NCBI GenBank assembly: GCA_002328035.1
Contig: DCVL01000024.1
Span: forward strand, 9,376-73,375
Length of the DNA: 64,000 bases
Direction of reading: 5' to 3'
Source: Geobacter sp. UBA2189
GTDB taxonomy: Bacteria; Desulfobacterota; Desulfuromonadia; Geobacterales; Pseudopelobacteraceae
In this document: positions 36,320 to 45,610 of the stretch, piece after piece
Layout: each line of letters begins with the position of its first letter
Position numbering within the stretch: position 1 is the first letter of the stretch
Program-made: the position numbers and the translations under genes
Notes under the pieces: generated by a model
The model's input: the letters and a program-made list of their open reading frames with translations, nothing else
The model's database searches: none
What the model was told of the DNA's origin: nothing

Positions 36320-37666
36320 TTATTTTTTATTTCTGTCTATCACGCCTACCTTTTTCTTCCAAACTTCCAGAGTTGCCAAAGCTCGTTCTGCCATTATCAG
36401 CTTACGATCCTTCTTCTTTACCTTGACTTCAAGAGATGGAAATAACCCATAGTTTACATTCATAGGTTGAAAGTGCCGTGCATCAGCGTTGGTGATATGA
36501 TAGATAAGAGCCCCCAAAGCAGTATCTTTCGGTGGTACAAACGGTTTTGTTCCCTTGGTCAGAGCTACAATCGTCAATCCTGCAAGGAAACCAGAGCCTG
36601 CTGACTCGACATAGCCTTCCACACCGGTGATCTGACCGGCAAATATGATACGGGGATCTGATTTTAACTGTTGCGTGGAGACTAGAAGAGTTGGTGAATT
36701 GATAAAGGTATTGCGGTGCATCACCCCAAGCCGGGCAAATTCCGCCTGCTCAAGTCCGGGGATCATCCGCAGCACCCTGCGTTGTTCCGACCAAGTCATC
36801 TTGGTCTGGAACCCCACTATATTATACAGCGTTTTTTCTCTGTTTTCTGCACGCAACTGCACTACAGCCCACGGTTCCTTCCCTGTTTCAGGAACAGGCA
36901 ACCCCACTGGCTTCATCGGACCAAAACGCAGGGTCTCATCCCCACGGTCAGCCATCTCTTCAATCGGCATACAGCCGTCAAAGTGGATAACCTTCTCAAA
37001 CTCCCATGGAGCAACCTTTTCCGCCGCCTTTAACGCCTCAACAAAAGAGGTGTACTGCTCCTTATCTATCGGACAGTTCAGATAATCATCAGGATCACCC
37101 TTGCCATAACGGGATGCCGCATAGATTTTACTCATATCAAGAGATTCAGAAGTGATAATAGGGGCTACGGCATCGTAGAAATAGAGTCGTTCACCAACAA
37201 GGCTTGCAATTTCCTGTGCAAGCGCATCGCTGGTCAGTGGACCAGTCGCAATGACAACAATGCCTTCCGACGGAAGACTGGTTAGCTCTTCACGAATCAG
37301 GGTAATATTGGGATGGTAGGAAATCCGTTCCGTTATCCATGCGGAGAACAGGTCACGATCGACCGCCATGGCACCACCGGCAGGAACCCTGGTGGCATCA
37401 GCGGCTTGCATGATCAGCGAGTTGCAGCGTCGCAACTCTTCCTTCAACAGGCCGACAGCATTGGAGAGATCAGCCCCCCTAAGTGAATTGGAGCAGACCA
37501 GCTCGGCCAGTCCAGGTTTGGAATGCGCGGGCGAATAGCGGGTGGGCTTCATTTCGTACAGGCGAACCTGTACGCCACGCTCAGCAGCCTGCCAGACAGC
37601 CTCACAACCGGCCAAGCCGGCACCGATGATGGTGACCATTTTAGACTGTTCTATAATGTCAGACAA
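36320..37666 (-). CDS. trmFO: FADH2/folate-dependent tRNA (uracil-54-C5)-methyltransferase
   Basis: TrmFO methylates U54 of tRNA to ribothymidine with methylenetetrahydrofolate and FAD. The 448-residue protein has the FAD site [28 protein letters not shown], the LVCSNSLRG catalytic-cysteine segment, and the C-terminal [16 protein letters not shown]. Length is standard. The TTG at 37666 is supported by GGAG eight bases upstream; the next ATG at 37639 has no ribosome site and would cut into the domain. It lies downstream of topA, separated by about 240 bases containing a hairpin. Confidence 0.94.
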   Translation of the reverse strand: MSDIIEQSKMVTIIGAGLAGCEAVWQAAERGVQVRLYEMKPTRYSPAHSKPGLAELVCSNSLRGADLSNAVGLLKEELRRCNSLIMQAADATRVPAGGAMAVDRDLFSAWITERISYHPNITLIREELTSLPSEGIVVIATGPLTSDALAQEIASLVGERLYFYDAVAPIITSESLDMSKIYAASRYGKGDPDDYLNCPIDKEQYTSFVEALKAAEKVAPWEFEKVIHFDGCMPIEEMADRGDETLRFGPMKPVGLPVPETGKEPWAVVQLRAENREKTLYNIVGFQTKMTWSEQRRVLRMIPGLEQAEFARLGVMHRNTFINSPTLLVSTQQLKSDPRIIFAGQITGVEGYVESAGSGFLAGLTIVALTKGTKPFVPPKDTALGALIYHITNADARHFQPMNVNYGLFPSLEVKVKKKDRKLIMAERALATLEVWKKKVGVIDRNKK

Positions 37667-37837
37667 AAGGTTCTCCAGATTATTTTGGTATTGGTATCAG
37701 GCGGCAAGTTTGAAGCTCTCCCGCATCTCTTCGAGAACTTCCTTCAAACAGCCTGTTCTTCTGGCAAAAGGTCATACTTTGGCTGGTAGAGAAGGGGTTT
37801 GCTCTCTCCTGTCTACTCCAAGGCACGCAACTCACTT

Positions 37838-37867
37838 AAAGACCCCGCAGTTTCCTTTGGGGTCTTT
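37838..37867. terminator. Hairpin between topA and trmFO
   Basis: AAAGACCCC and GGGGTCTTT form a nine-base perfect stem with a 12-base loop. Only three T residues follow on either strand, so it is a weak terminator or attenuator after topA. Confidence 0.5.
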
Positions 37868-37908
37868 ATATAACGAAAAGGATCATAAATGAATACATCC
37901 ATTCGAAC

Positions 37909-40185
37909 TCATGCCGATGTCCAGTCGCAACCTTCTTTCGGGCATTTCAAAAACTCACCTTTTTTCTTGTATACCTTTTTAACCAGAACAGGAAAACCGC
38001 ACTTGGGGCAAGTCTGGGCTATTGGAGGATCCCACAGGGCAAACTTGCACTCCGGATAACGGTTGCAGGAGTAGAACATCTTGCCGTAGCGGGATTTTTT
38101 CTCGGTCAGTTCCCCCTGCTTGCATTCCGGGCAGGTGACGCCGGTGCCTTTGGGCTTGTTAAGTGGCTGGATGTTCTTGCAGGCCGGGTAGCCGGAGCAG
38201 GCCAGGTATTTACCATAGCGACCTGACTTGATCAGCATCGGCTGGCCGCATTTATCACATTTTTCTTCTGAAACTTCTGGTTCTGCAACCTCTTCAGCAC
38301 CGCTGTTTTCGAGATTACGGGTGTACTTGCAGCCTTCCTTGAAACCGGTGCAGGCTATAAATTTTCCTCTTTTGCCAAGCTTTATTGCCAGAGGTTTACC
38401 ACACTCTGGACAGACCTCTTCCAGAGTCTCTGTGGTCAGATCATCCTTTTTAACCTCGCCTTCCTTCTGTTTCAGCAGGGTTATAAACGGATTCCAGAAT
38501 TCGCGCAGCAGAGGTTTCCACTGCTTTTCACCGCGAGAAACCTGATCCAGCTCCTCCTCAAGTCCTGCGGTAAAATTGTAATCTACATATTTGGCGAAGT
38601 GAGCGGTCAGAAGGTCATTGACTACCATTCCAACATCTTCAGGAAAGAAACGTTTCTTGTCCAGACGGGCATATTTGCGTTCTACCAGTGTATTCAATGT
38701 GCTGGCGTAGGTTGATGGACGGCCTATACCATACTCTTCAAGTGTCTTGACCAGTGTAGCTTCTGTATATCTTGGCGGAGGTTGTGTGAAATGCTGCTCA
38801 GGCAGGATTTCAAGCAGTTTTAGCGCTTCCCCTTCGGAGAGGGCTGGTAGGGTGCCTTCCTTTTCCTCATCTTCGTCATCAACCCCTTCAATATAGAGCT
38901 TCATAAAACCAGGAAAACGGATTACTGAACCGGTAGCCCTGAGGGTGTAGCTATCCTTTTTATCACCGGAGACGGAAATATCAACTGAGGTCTGATCCAG
39001 CAAGGCCTCTGCCATCTGGCAGGCAACTGTCCGTTTCCAAATCAGCTCATACAGTTTGTAAAGGTCTGGCGTCAGGTATCTCTTCAGCTCTGCAGGGGTT
39101 TTGTCAAGATAGGTAGGTCGGATCGCCTCGTGAGCCTCTTGGGCGTTTTTGGACTTGTTCTTATAGAAGCGGGGCTTGCTTAAGGCGTATTCACTGCCAT
39201 ATGCCACGGTTATAAGGTCGTGGGCATCCTTAAGAGCCTGTGCGGAAAGGTTCACACTATCGGTACGCATGTAAGTTATCAGACCGACCGTTCCTGCTTC
39301 TCCTATTGCCACCCCTTCATACAGTTTCTGGGCAGTTGACATTGTCTTTTTTGCGCCAAATCCGAGCTTGCGGGAGGCCTCTTGCTGGAGTGTTGATGTA
39401 GTAAATGGTGGAGCAGGATTTCTCCTTGTCTCCTTACGGGTTACAGTTGCAACCCGGGCATTGCCCTTCTCAATAGCTCCCTTAAGCTTTTCCGCAGAGC
39501 TCTTGTCAGGGATATCAAACTTGTCCAGCTTTTTGCCAGCAACAGCTACAAGTGCTGCTTTTACTGTTTGCCCTCCATGTTTTTCCAGCCTGGCTCCAAT
39601 CGTCCAGTACTCCTGTTCAACAAAGGCAATAATCTCTTTTTCCCGTTCGCAAACCAGCCTCAGGGCAACGGATTGGACACGACCGGCGGAAAGGCCATAA
39701 CGTATCTTTTTCCATAAAAACGGTGAGAGGTTAAAGCCTACCAGATAGTCGAGTATTGCGCGTGCCTGTTGAGCATCAACAAGATCTGCAGTTATATCAC
39801 GCGGGTTTTCAACCGCATGAATAATCGCATCTTTAGTAATCTCATGGAAAACCACTCGCTGAATCGGAATCTTTGGCTTCTTGTCCAGACCTAGAGCCGC
39901 CAGAAGGTGCCAGGAGATAGCCTCTCCCTCACGGTCTGGGTCAGTTGCAAGGAGGAGTTGATCTGCCTCTTTCAGCTCTTTTTTGATGGCATCAATATGC
40001 TTCTTGCTTTCTGGAAGCAACTGATAGTTTGGTTCAAAGTCATTGGCTGTATCAACGGAGCCCTGTTTGCTGGGCAGAGCCCGTACATGACCAAAGGAGG
40101 CAAGTACACGGTAATCAGAGCCCAGGAACTTTTCGATAGTCTTGGCCTTGGCCGGAGATTCTACGATAACTAGATGATGCGCCAT
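37909..40185 (-). CDS. topA: DNA topoisomerase I
   Basis: TopA relaxes negative supercoils by cutting one strand. The 758-residue protein has the TOPRIM start HLVIVESPAKAKTIEKFLG, the metal site LLATDPDREGEAISWH, the catalytic tyrosine in GLITYMRTDSVNLS, and GIGRPSTYA. The C-terminus carries four consecutive four-cysteine zinc ribbons (starting CPECGKPL, CDKCGQPM, CPECKQGE and CPKCGFPV). It lies 14 bases after dprA, a pairing common in bacteria. ATG at 40185. Confidence 0.95.
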   Translation of the reverse strand: MAHHLVIVESPAKAKTIEKFLGSDYRVLASFGHVRALPSKQGSVDTANDFEPNYQLLPESKKHIDAIKKELKEADQLLLATDPDREGEAISWHLLAALGLDKKPKIPIQRVVFHEITKDAIIHAVENPRDITADLVDAQQARAILDYLVGFNLSPFLWKKIRYGLSAGRVQSVALRLVCEREKEIIAFVEQEYWTIGARLEKHGGQTVKAALVAVAGKKLDKFDIPDKSSAEKLKGAIEKGNARVATVTRKETRRNPAPPFTTSTLQQEASRKLGFGAKKTMSTAQKLYEGVAIGEAGTVGLITYMRTDSVNLSAQALKDAHDLITVAYGSEYALSKPRFYKNKSKNAQEAHEAIRPTYLDKTPAELKRYLTPDLYKLYELIWKRTVACQMAEALLDQTSVDISVSGDKKDSYTLRATGSVIRFPGFMKLYIEGVDDEDEEKEGTLPALSEGEALKLLEILPEQHFTQPPPRYTEATLVKTLEEYGIGRPSTYASTLNTLVERKYARLDKKRFFPEDVGMVVNDLLTAHFAKYVDYNFTAGLEEELDQVSRGEKQWKPLLREFWNPFITLLKQKEGEVKKDDLTTETLEEVCPECGKPLAIKLGKRGKFIACTGFKEGCKYTRNLENSGAEEVAEPEVSEEKCDKCGQPMLIKSGRYGKYLACSGYPACKNIQPLNKPKGTGVTCPECKQGELTEKKSRYGKMFYSCNRYPECKFALWDPPIAQTCPKCGFPVLVKKVYKKKGEFLKCPKEGCDWTSA

Positions 40186-40199
40186 ATGATTAATAATCC

Positions 40200-41297
40200 T
40201 TATGGAATGGAGTAGTATGAGCCTGGAAGCTGAACCAGAACACCTTTAAGCTCAAGGCTGAGAACCATAGCCGAAACATCTGCCGGCGTCAATTCAAGAG
40301 CCTGTGTAATCTCATCAATATGTCTTGCTCCCTGGGCTACCAGTTCGTATACCGAAGCCTCGCGTGGGGTCAGATCCGTTCGAGGGGCTCCAGAGCTCTG
40401 GTTTAAAAGTGGCATACCAGGGTTTTGCAGAGCTATTCTTGTCGCATCAAGTATATCATTCAGGCAGTCAACCAGCTGAGCCCCTTCCTTGATTAACCGG
40501 TTTGTGCCGCGGTGAGCCGGACTGTATATGGAACCTGGTACCGCCATTACCTCACGACCCTGTTCAAGGGCATAGCGTGCTGTAATAAGTGAACCGCTTT
40601 TTTCAACTGCCTCAACCACCAGCACACCTCGGGAAAGCCCGCTTATAATCCTGTTACGACGGGGAAAATGTTCTGACAACGGTTGTGTGCCCATTGGAAA
40701 CTCGGACAATATACAGCCGCTATCAGCTATCTGTATAGAAATATCGTAGTTTTCAGGCGGATAATTGATATCAATGCCGCACCCCAAGACAGCTGCTGTC
40801 TGTCCTCCACCTTTTAGTGCACCTCTGTGAGCTGCTGTATCTATTCCCCTTGCCAGACCAGAAACTACCAATACTCCCAAAGCAGAAAGCTCTAAAGCCA
40901 ACCTCTCGGCAGCCTTCAAGCCTTCACGGGTAGCCCTTCGTGAACCAACGATTGCGACAGCCGGATCCCAGGGGGGAATCTCTCCCTTCAGATACAATAC
41001 TGGAGGAGGATCTCCAATTTCAAATAGCCTTCGAGGATAATCGGCGCTCAGAAAAGTCAGTAGACGAACTCCACTTGTTTCTATCCTTCGGCATTCCTCT
41101 TCTGCAAATCTTTGATATGACGGGTTTTTTACAGAACTAACTATCTGAGGGGTCATTCCCCTCACTGATTGGAGTTCTGAAACATCGGCAGTAAAAACCT
41201 GTTCCGGTTTTTCAAACCGTTCCAGAAGACGGCGGAAAAGTACCGGTCCTATCCCTTCAACTGCACGTAATGCTATCCAGTAATGATAATCCAGCAA
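40200..41297 (-). CDS. dprA: DNA-processing protein DprA (Smf)
   Basis: DprA loads RecA on incoming single-stranded DNA during transformation. The protein has about 365 residues: an N-terminal helix-hairpin-helix region (ALRAVEGIGPVLFRRLL), the Rossmann-like core with AIVGSRRATREG, VVSGLARGIDTAAHRGAL, AVLGCGIDINYPPEN and SEFPMGTQPL, GSLITARYALEQGREV, and a C-terminal winged helix. The TTG at 41297 is chosen because AGGGAGAGAGGA precedes it; an upstream TTG at 41318 lies inside the stem of the preceding gene's terminator. It is followed by topA. Confidence 0.92.
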   Translation of the reverse strand: MLDYHYWIALRAVEGIGPVLFRRLLERFEKPEQVFTADVSELQSVRGMTPQIVSSVKNPSYQRFAEEECRRIETSGVRLLTFLSADYPRRLFEIGDPPPVLYLKGEIPPWDPAVAIVGSRRATREGLKAAERLALELSALGVLVVSGLARGIDTAAHRGALKGGGQTAAVLGCGIDINYPPENYDISIQIADSGCILSEFPMGTQPLSEHFPRRNRIISGLSRGVLVVEAVEKSGSLITARYALEQGREVMAVPGSIYSPAHRGTNRLIKEGAQLVDCLNDILDATRIALQNPGMPLLNQSSGAPRTDLTPREASVYELVAQGARHIDEITQALELTPADVSAMVLSLELKGVLVQLPGSYYSIP

Positions 41298-41309
41298 TCC
41301 TCTCTCCCT

Positions 41310-41343
41310 AAAAAACAAAGGCCGACTCTTTTGGCCGGCCTTT
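41310..41343 (-). terminator. Rho-independent terminator of the LysM gene
   Basis: On the minus strand, AAAGGCCG and CGGCCTTT form an eight-base stem followed by G and six T. It ends transcription of the LysM protein gene and forms the leader region directly before dprA. Confidence 0.88.
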
Positions 41344-41368
41344 GAAACAATCAGGCTCCTAAGCCGCC

Positions 41369-42379
41369 CTAACGTGGCGCACTGACAACCTCATTACCTT
41401 TAAAGATGGCATCAATACTTTTGATTATAATGGCTGTTGATGTCTTGCTGCCTGCCTCAACAACAACAATCGCCCCCACAACTTCATTGGGTAATTCGCC
41501 CACGTAACGATCAACAAGCATCTTTTCGATATTAACCTTACGAACAATATACAGTAAATTGCCTGGCTCAACTCCGTTTGAAGTCCCTAAATCCAGGTAA
41601 ACAGTATCACCTGTAGCGAAGGTTTCATGGCCTGTGGCGCTTTCAGCAATACAACCTTTCAGAGGCCGGCTTGCCATCTTTAAAGAGATCTCCTTCCTCT
41701 TGAGATCCTGATATGGCATCAGCAGATCACCAGGTTCAATCTCCTTGAATGAAGAAGCAATAATGGCGCGCGAGTTAAACTCTGTGACATGAGTCAGCTG
41801 AACTGTTCCAAGAGGGAATACCTTATAGCCCAGTTCATCTCCGGAATTTGGATGTTTGATCATTCTGGATTTACGAAGCACCGTGTATTTTTTGCCATCT
41901 TCACCGCCATGGCTTTTACCGATATCTGTAAAAACAGTGTCATCTGCTCCAAGTATAATATTGCTATGCTGGCCGGCAATAATTCTGCCTATTGGTTCCA
42001 GCTCCTTTTCCATGAGCCAGCCTTCGTTCCCACGAACTGAAAACAGTTTTTCTTCCACAACCTCAGTAGTTACAGTCTGAGCTCCCGCAGCCTTTTGTGT
42101 TCCGGTTTCGGGTGGTGTGGCGTTGATAATTTCAAGCTTGCCATCAGCAAAACGAACTGTCTGACCAGGGTAAATGAAGTGAGGGTTTGTGACCTGCGGA
42201 TTTTTTGACCATAGATTTGGCCAATAATTAGGATCGTTAAGAAATTTGGCAGAAAGTCCCCAGAGCGTGTCACCTTTCTGGATAACGTAAACCATCGGCG
42301 CCTCTGCTGCCCAAATCAGGGGTGCAGTCAGAAGAAATATGATGATAAAGGAAAGCAAAAGAATAACGCGAGATTTCAT
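41369..42379 (-). CDS. LysM-domain exported protein
   Basis: The 336-residue protein has a signal peptide (about 1-25) and a LysM peptidoglycan-binding domain at about 28-80 (YVIQKGDTLWGLSAKFL, NPHFIYPGQTVRF). The rest, about 105-336, is beta-rich with repeated strand-turn units (GDTVYLDLGTSNGVEPGNLLYIVRK) of unknown role. The ATG at 42379 follows GAGGTG; a GTG at 42385 is less likely. It starts 12 bases after the CpoB-like gene, so the two are probably one operon of cell-wall proteins. A terminator follows it. Confidence 0.85.
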   Translation of the reverse strand: MKSRVILLLSFIIIFLLTAPLIWAAEAPMVYVIQKGDTLWGLSAKFLNDPNYWPNLWSKNPQVTNPHFIYPGQTVRFADGKLEIINATPPETGTQKAAGAQTVTTEVVEEKLFSVRGNEGWLMEKELEPIGRIIAGQHSNIILGADDTVFTDIGKSHGGEDGKKYTVLRKSRMIKHPNSGDELGYKVFPLGTVQLTHVTEFNSRAIIASSFKEIEPGDLLMPYQDLKRKEISLKMASRPLKGCIAESATGHETFATGDTVYLDLGTSNGVEPGNLLYIVRKVNIEKMLVDRYVGELPNEVVGAIVVVEAGSKTSTAIIIKSIDAIFKGNEVVSAPR

Positions 42380-42391
42380 GGTCACCTCATT

Positions 42392-43135
42392 TCAATGTCG
42401 GACAGCGTTTGGTTGCGTAGTTGACATCAGACGCTCACGCGCTTTTTCTGTGGCAGGACTACCTGGGTAGCTACGAATAAGACGTTCAAAAGATTCTCTG
42501 GCCTTACCCTGCTGTTTAAGTGATGTATAACTATAGCCAATCTTTAGTAATGCATCTGAAGCCTTGGGATGAGCTGGCCACCGCTCAACAACAGTTTGGA
42601 ATGATTCCAGAGCTTTTGGGAGATTAGAACTGCTATAGTAACACTCGCCTATCCAATACTGGGCATTTGGAACAAAATCACTTGCAGGCTGTTCTTTGAT
42701 AAAAAGCTCAAATGCCTGTATAGCATCTGTAAAGTTATTCGTGCTATAGAGTCCAAAAGCCTTTAGATATTTCTGCGGAGGCCCTGATTCTTTGCCCTTT
42801 TGCACCGGTTCAGGATTAACCAGCTCAACCTTAGGTGTCGCAACTACGGAGTAATTTTCAAGTTTTGCCTTAAGAACCTTCTCCGATTCCTTCAGCTCTT
42901 TGACTGTATCTGCAAGTTCCTGTGTAAATTTTGCACGTTGCGACTCCTTTTCCTGAAGGGTTGCAAGTGTGTTTGAAATCTCGTTAAGGCGTGCCTCATA
43001 AATACCTGTCAGCTGAAACAGATGCTCCAGTCTGGCTTCTGCCTCGGTCTGACGCTTTAGCATGAGATCGCTGGAAGCACATCCACCAAGCAGCATCAGT
43101 AGTGCCAACCCCCCACATATCTGCAGCTTGTTCAT
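42392..43135 (-). CDS. CpoB/YbgF-like tetratricopeptide lipoprotein
   Basis: The 247-residue protein has a lipoprotein signal (lipobox LLGGC near residue 19), a coiled coil at about 30-95 (LNEISNTLATLQEKESQ) and three tetratricopeptide repeats at about 120-235 (YLKAFGLYSTNNFTDAIQAF, AQYWIGECYYSSSNLPKAL and the segment starting ALLKIGYSYTSLKQQGKA). CpoB/YbgF works with Tol-Pal and penicillin-binding proteins during division. No tol or pal gene is adjacent; the LysM gene downstream agrees with a peptidoglycan role. Ribosome site TGGAG precedes the ATG. Confidence 0.83.
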   Translation of the reverse strand: MNKLQICGGLALLMLLGGCASSDLMLKRQTEAEARLEHLFQLTGIYEARLNEISNTLATLQEKESQRAKFTQELADTVKELKESEKVLKAKLENYSVVATPKVELVNPEPVQKGKESGPPQKYLKAFGLYSTNNFTDAIQAFELFIKEQPASDFVPNAQYWIGECYYSSSNLPKALESFQTVVERWPAHPKASDALLKIGYSYTSLKQQGKARESFERLIRSYPGSPATEKARERLMSTTQPNAVRH

Positions 43136-43295
43136 TAAACACTCCAGTTTCAGTCAGATTTGATGTTATTAAAGCCAGAAAAAACGGTTTGTCAAGTGAA
43201 ACTCCTTGTTTTGCCGGTAACATCTACTATAAAACCGTTAAATTACCATGCAAAGTTCATAGATAGCTGACATTGATGCCTGGCTGTTTATCAGC

Positions 43296-44087
43296 TCAAT
43301 TTTGTAGAAAATGCAGCACATCGTTTATGAACTCTTCTGCTGATTCTATATGGATTGAATGCGCTGCCCCTTTAATGATTGCCAGACTTGCGCCAGGGAT
43401 CCGTTCTGCAAGATAGCTGGAGTTGGGCGGAGGCAGCAGAATATCCTCACTGCCAACGATGACCCTGGTAGGAGTGCCAATTTTATCAAGCCAGCCTGTT
43501 GCGTCAAAAAGAGCAATCGCCTCAACCTGTTTTCTGAAGGCAGAGGGGGACTGCGGCCATGGATAGTTAAGCAGATAGCCAATTGAATCATCAATAAATT
43601 TGGGATTTTCAAAAAAACGTTCGCTGAATATCCATGAGAAGAGGGTTCTGAACCAGATGGCAGGAGCCTGACCGGATTCATACTGCTCAGCCCAGTCACG
43701 GAACAGGATATTGTTACGGGCAGAGTTTTTTGCCCCAGTTCCTGCAAGAAATAACCGTTCAAACAGCTTGGGATAGCGCCTTACAGATTCCATGGCAACC
43801 ATCCCACCCATAGAATGTCCCAGCAGATTGACCTTTGATAATCCCAGATGACTGACAAGAGCTGCACAGTCATCTGCCATCTGTTCAATGTTGATCTCGC
43901 AATCCTGTGTTGAACGCCCCACTCCCCGATTGTCCAGAAGTATCAACCTGAAAGATTTTGACAGAACCTCCAGAACCGGTAGCCAGCTCTGTGAGTCTGA
44001 AGCCAGGCCGGCCAGCATTAGCAGAGGCGAACCCTCTCCATGCTGCTCATAATAGAGGGTTATTCCGTCATGTTTAAAATATGGCAT
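43296..44087 (-). CDS. Alpha/beta hydrolase
   Basis: The 263-residue protein has the alpha/beta-hydrolase fold: LLMLAGLASDSQSW oxyanion strand, DNRGVGRS, the nucleophile Ser in LLGHSMGGMVAMES, Asp in VIVGSEDILLPP and catalytic His in KGAAHSIHIESAEEF. There is no signal peptide, so it is cytosolic. GGAG precedes the start. The substrate is not indicated; related enzymes include carboxylesterases and C-C bond hydrolases. It lies downstream of the omptin gene in the same direction, 40 bases away, with a short GCCCT/AGGGC hairpin between. Confidence 0.85.
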   Translation of the reverse strand: MPYFKHDGITLYYEQHGEGSPLLMLAGLASDSQSWLPVLEVLSKSFRLILLDNRGVGRSTQDCEINIEQMADDCAALVSHLGLSKVNLLGHSMGGMVAMESVRRYPKLFERLFLAGTGAKNSARNNILFRDWAEQYESGQAPAIWFRTLFSWIFSERFFENPKFIDDSIGYLLNYPWPQSPSAFRKQVEAIALFDATGWLDKIGTPTRVIVGSEDILLPPPNSSYLAERIPGASLAIIKGAAHSIHIESAEEFINDVLHFLQN

Positions 44088-44126
44088 TTAAACTCCGGAA
44101 GAGCCCTCTGTTAAAGGGCAAAAATA

Positions 44127-45101
44127 CTAAAACCTGTACCCAAGCTTAACGCTCATTCCATACTGTTCCGACCAGACCTTTACGCCGTTAGACCAGCTTA
44201 ACGAGAAATTGGAATCGTTTAAGGTATGAGTTCCTGTAGTTTCAATCTTCAGGTAATCCGCCTCTATTCCCAGATCGAGGTTTCTTGTTATTCCGAAAAC
44301 AGCGGATAGAACTGCATGCCAGGCATCTCCGGTTGTCTCCTCTTCTGTGATTCGGTTACCCGCACGTAAAAGATGGTGATCCCTGTTATACCCTTCAACA
44401 TAACTCCAATCCATTTGTGTCTGGAGCTTGATTCGATATAGCCAGGGGACGCTCCGCCATTCATAGCCAACTCTTGCACCAAGAAAATACTGGTACCAGG
44501 TTTGTTCAAAAGCTATCGTATTTCCGGGCAAGTCTAGAATATCAGGCGGCAAACCGGAGATGTCATAATCATACTGAATGCCGTCATGAGCCATCAGAGA
44601 AAACTGCTGCCAGCGGAATCCCAAAACAGGTCTTAAATTAAATTCCTTTGGAAGCCTCAGTAGATCGGCCACCTGCATATCAATATCGGCTCCAACCTGG
44701 TAGCTTGGTTCCAGACGGCAGGATGTCTCGCCATAGTTGGTAAGGAAAGCGGTATTTGACTCTTCAGCCCAGTCGCTATCCTTGAATCTGCCTGTTTCCT
44801 GATCTGTAACCGAGGTCAAAAAATCCACTCCGACTGAAAAGCGGGAGATCTGCTTTCTTACTTCCAAGCCGCCCCAAACAGAATCCACCGGAAATTCAAG
44901 TTTGCTCAGAGGCTGCTGATAAGGTGGAACGGGATTGCCGAACTGATATGAGGTATGGCTATTAAAAAGGGTCTTCTGCTTAATGCTGATTTCCAAACCA
45001 GGTTCAGGTTTGTTTAACTGCTCTTCGGAATAAGCAGGTAAGGCAGCCAGAGCAAACAGAGAACAGGCAAAGAGTAAACTCGGTAACAGGCGAATATTCA
45101 T
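44127..45101 (-). CDS. Omptin-family outer-membrane protease
   Basis: The 324-residue protein has a signal peptide (about 1-25) and a ten-strand barrel pattern ending YGMSVKLGYRF. It resembles OmpT/Pla: SKLEFPVDS corresponds to the SQLDWKF strand, D108-S-D110-W matches the OmpT catalytic pair D83/D85 in DQDW, and D241-H-H243 with following RITEEE matches D210/H212 in NDEH and RITYRS. All four catalytic positions are thus kept, so an active endopeptidase facing outward is likely. Omptins cut near basic residues and need lipopolysaccharide. The start codon overlaps the stop of the Cys-repeat gene by one base, so the two are coupled. Confidence 0.82.
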   Translation of the reverse strand: MNIRLLPSLLFACSLFALAALPAYSEEQLNKPEPGLEISIKQKTLFNSHTSYQFGNPVPPYQQPLSKLEFPVDSVWGGLEVRKQISRFSVGVDFLTSVTDQETGRFKDSDWAEESNTAFLTNYGETSCRLEPSYQVGADIDMQVADLLRLPKEFNLRPVLGFRWQQFSLMAHDGIQYDYDISGLPPDILDLPGNTIAFEQTWYQYFLGARVGYEWRSVPWLYRIKLQTQMDWSYVEGYNRDHHLLRAGNRITEEETTGDAWHAVLSAVFGITRNLDLGIEADYLKIETTGTHTLNDSNFSLSWSNGVKVWSEQYGMSVKLGYRF

Positions 45102-45520
45102 TATGGCCCTACTTCGCAGGATACGAGCCTGCCATTTTCATACAGGGTAACAGGCTGATCCTGCATACATTTTTTGCCATCAATAGTGAAAGGTTTGTCC
45201 AGGGTGCAACTTTCCAGCTTACCTGATGGATACAGGGTGATCTGCCCCCTGTCGCCACATGGGACTCCATCTATGCTGACATCTTCGTAAAGTACACAGT
45301 AACGGAGTGATCCGTTTGGCAGAAAGGAGATACCGGCGTTGGCGCTGCACTTTATATCTCCATGCCTGTAACCGTTTCTAAGGGTGCAGGAACGAACCGT
45401 TCCATCTTCATAAAAAGATACATTGGTGTCTGTGGCACAGATCGATTTGTCCGCAGCCACTGCCATTCCAGTAGTCGATACAGAGATAAGAATAGTTGAT
45501 AACAGCAACAGTTTTTTCAT
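45101..45520 (-). CDS. Exported cysteine-repeat protein, four 30-residue units
   Basis: The 139-residue protein has a signal peptide (1-22) and then four units. Cysteines lie at 28, 45, 58, 75, 88, 105, 118 and 135, that is spacings of 17 and 13 in strict alternation. Each unit has a strand-turn-strand core such as VSFYEDGTVRSCTL, ISFLPNGSLRYCVL, ITLYPSGKLESCTL and VTLYENGRLVSCEV, similar to YwqK/MORN-like beta-hairpin repeats. Four disulfides in a small beta-solenoid are likely. GGAG precedes the ATG. It is coupled to the omptin gene and may be its partner, inhibitor or substrate; no family was recognised. Confidence 0.8.
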   Translation of the reverse strand: MKKLLLLSTILISVSTTGMAVAADKSICATDTNVSFYEDGTVRSCTLRNGYRHGDIKCSANAGISFLPNGSLRYCVLYEDVSIDGVPCGDRGQITLYPSGKLESCTLDKPFTIDGKKCMQDQPVTLYENGRLVSCEVGP

Positions 45521-45610
45521 GGTAAACTCCTTGTATTAAAAACGGGATTCTTTAGGTTTGAGTAAAGCACAGTTTTTTAAAAAGTGAAGCTGAAAATATT
45601 TTCCTGTCGG

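Noticed and set aside
37667..37837. Protein-like tails on the minus strand between topA and trmFO, such as YQPKYDLLPEEQAV
   Set aside because: Frames are only about 20 codons between stops, have no start with a ribosome site and match nothing I know.
44101..44126. GCCCT/AGGGC hairpin after the omptin gene as a terminator
   Set aside because: The stem is five bases and the A/T run lies on the wrong side for the minus-strand transcript.
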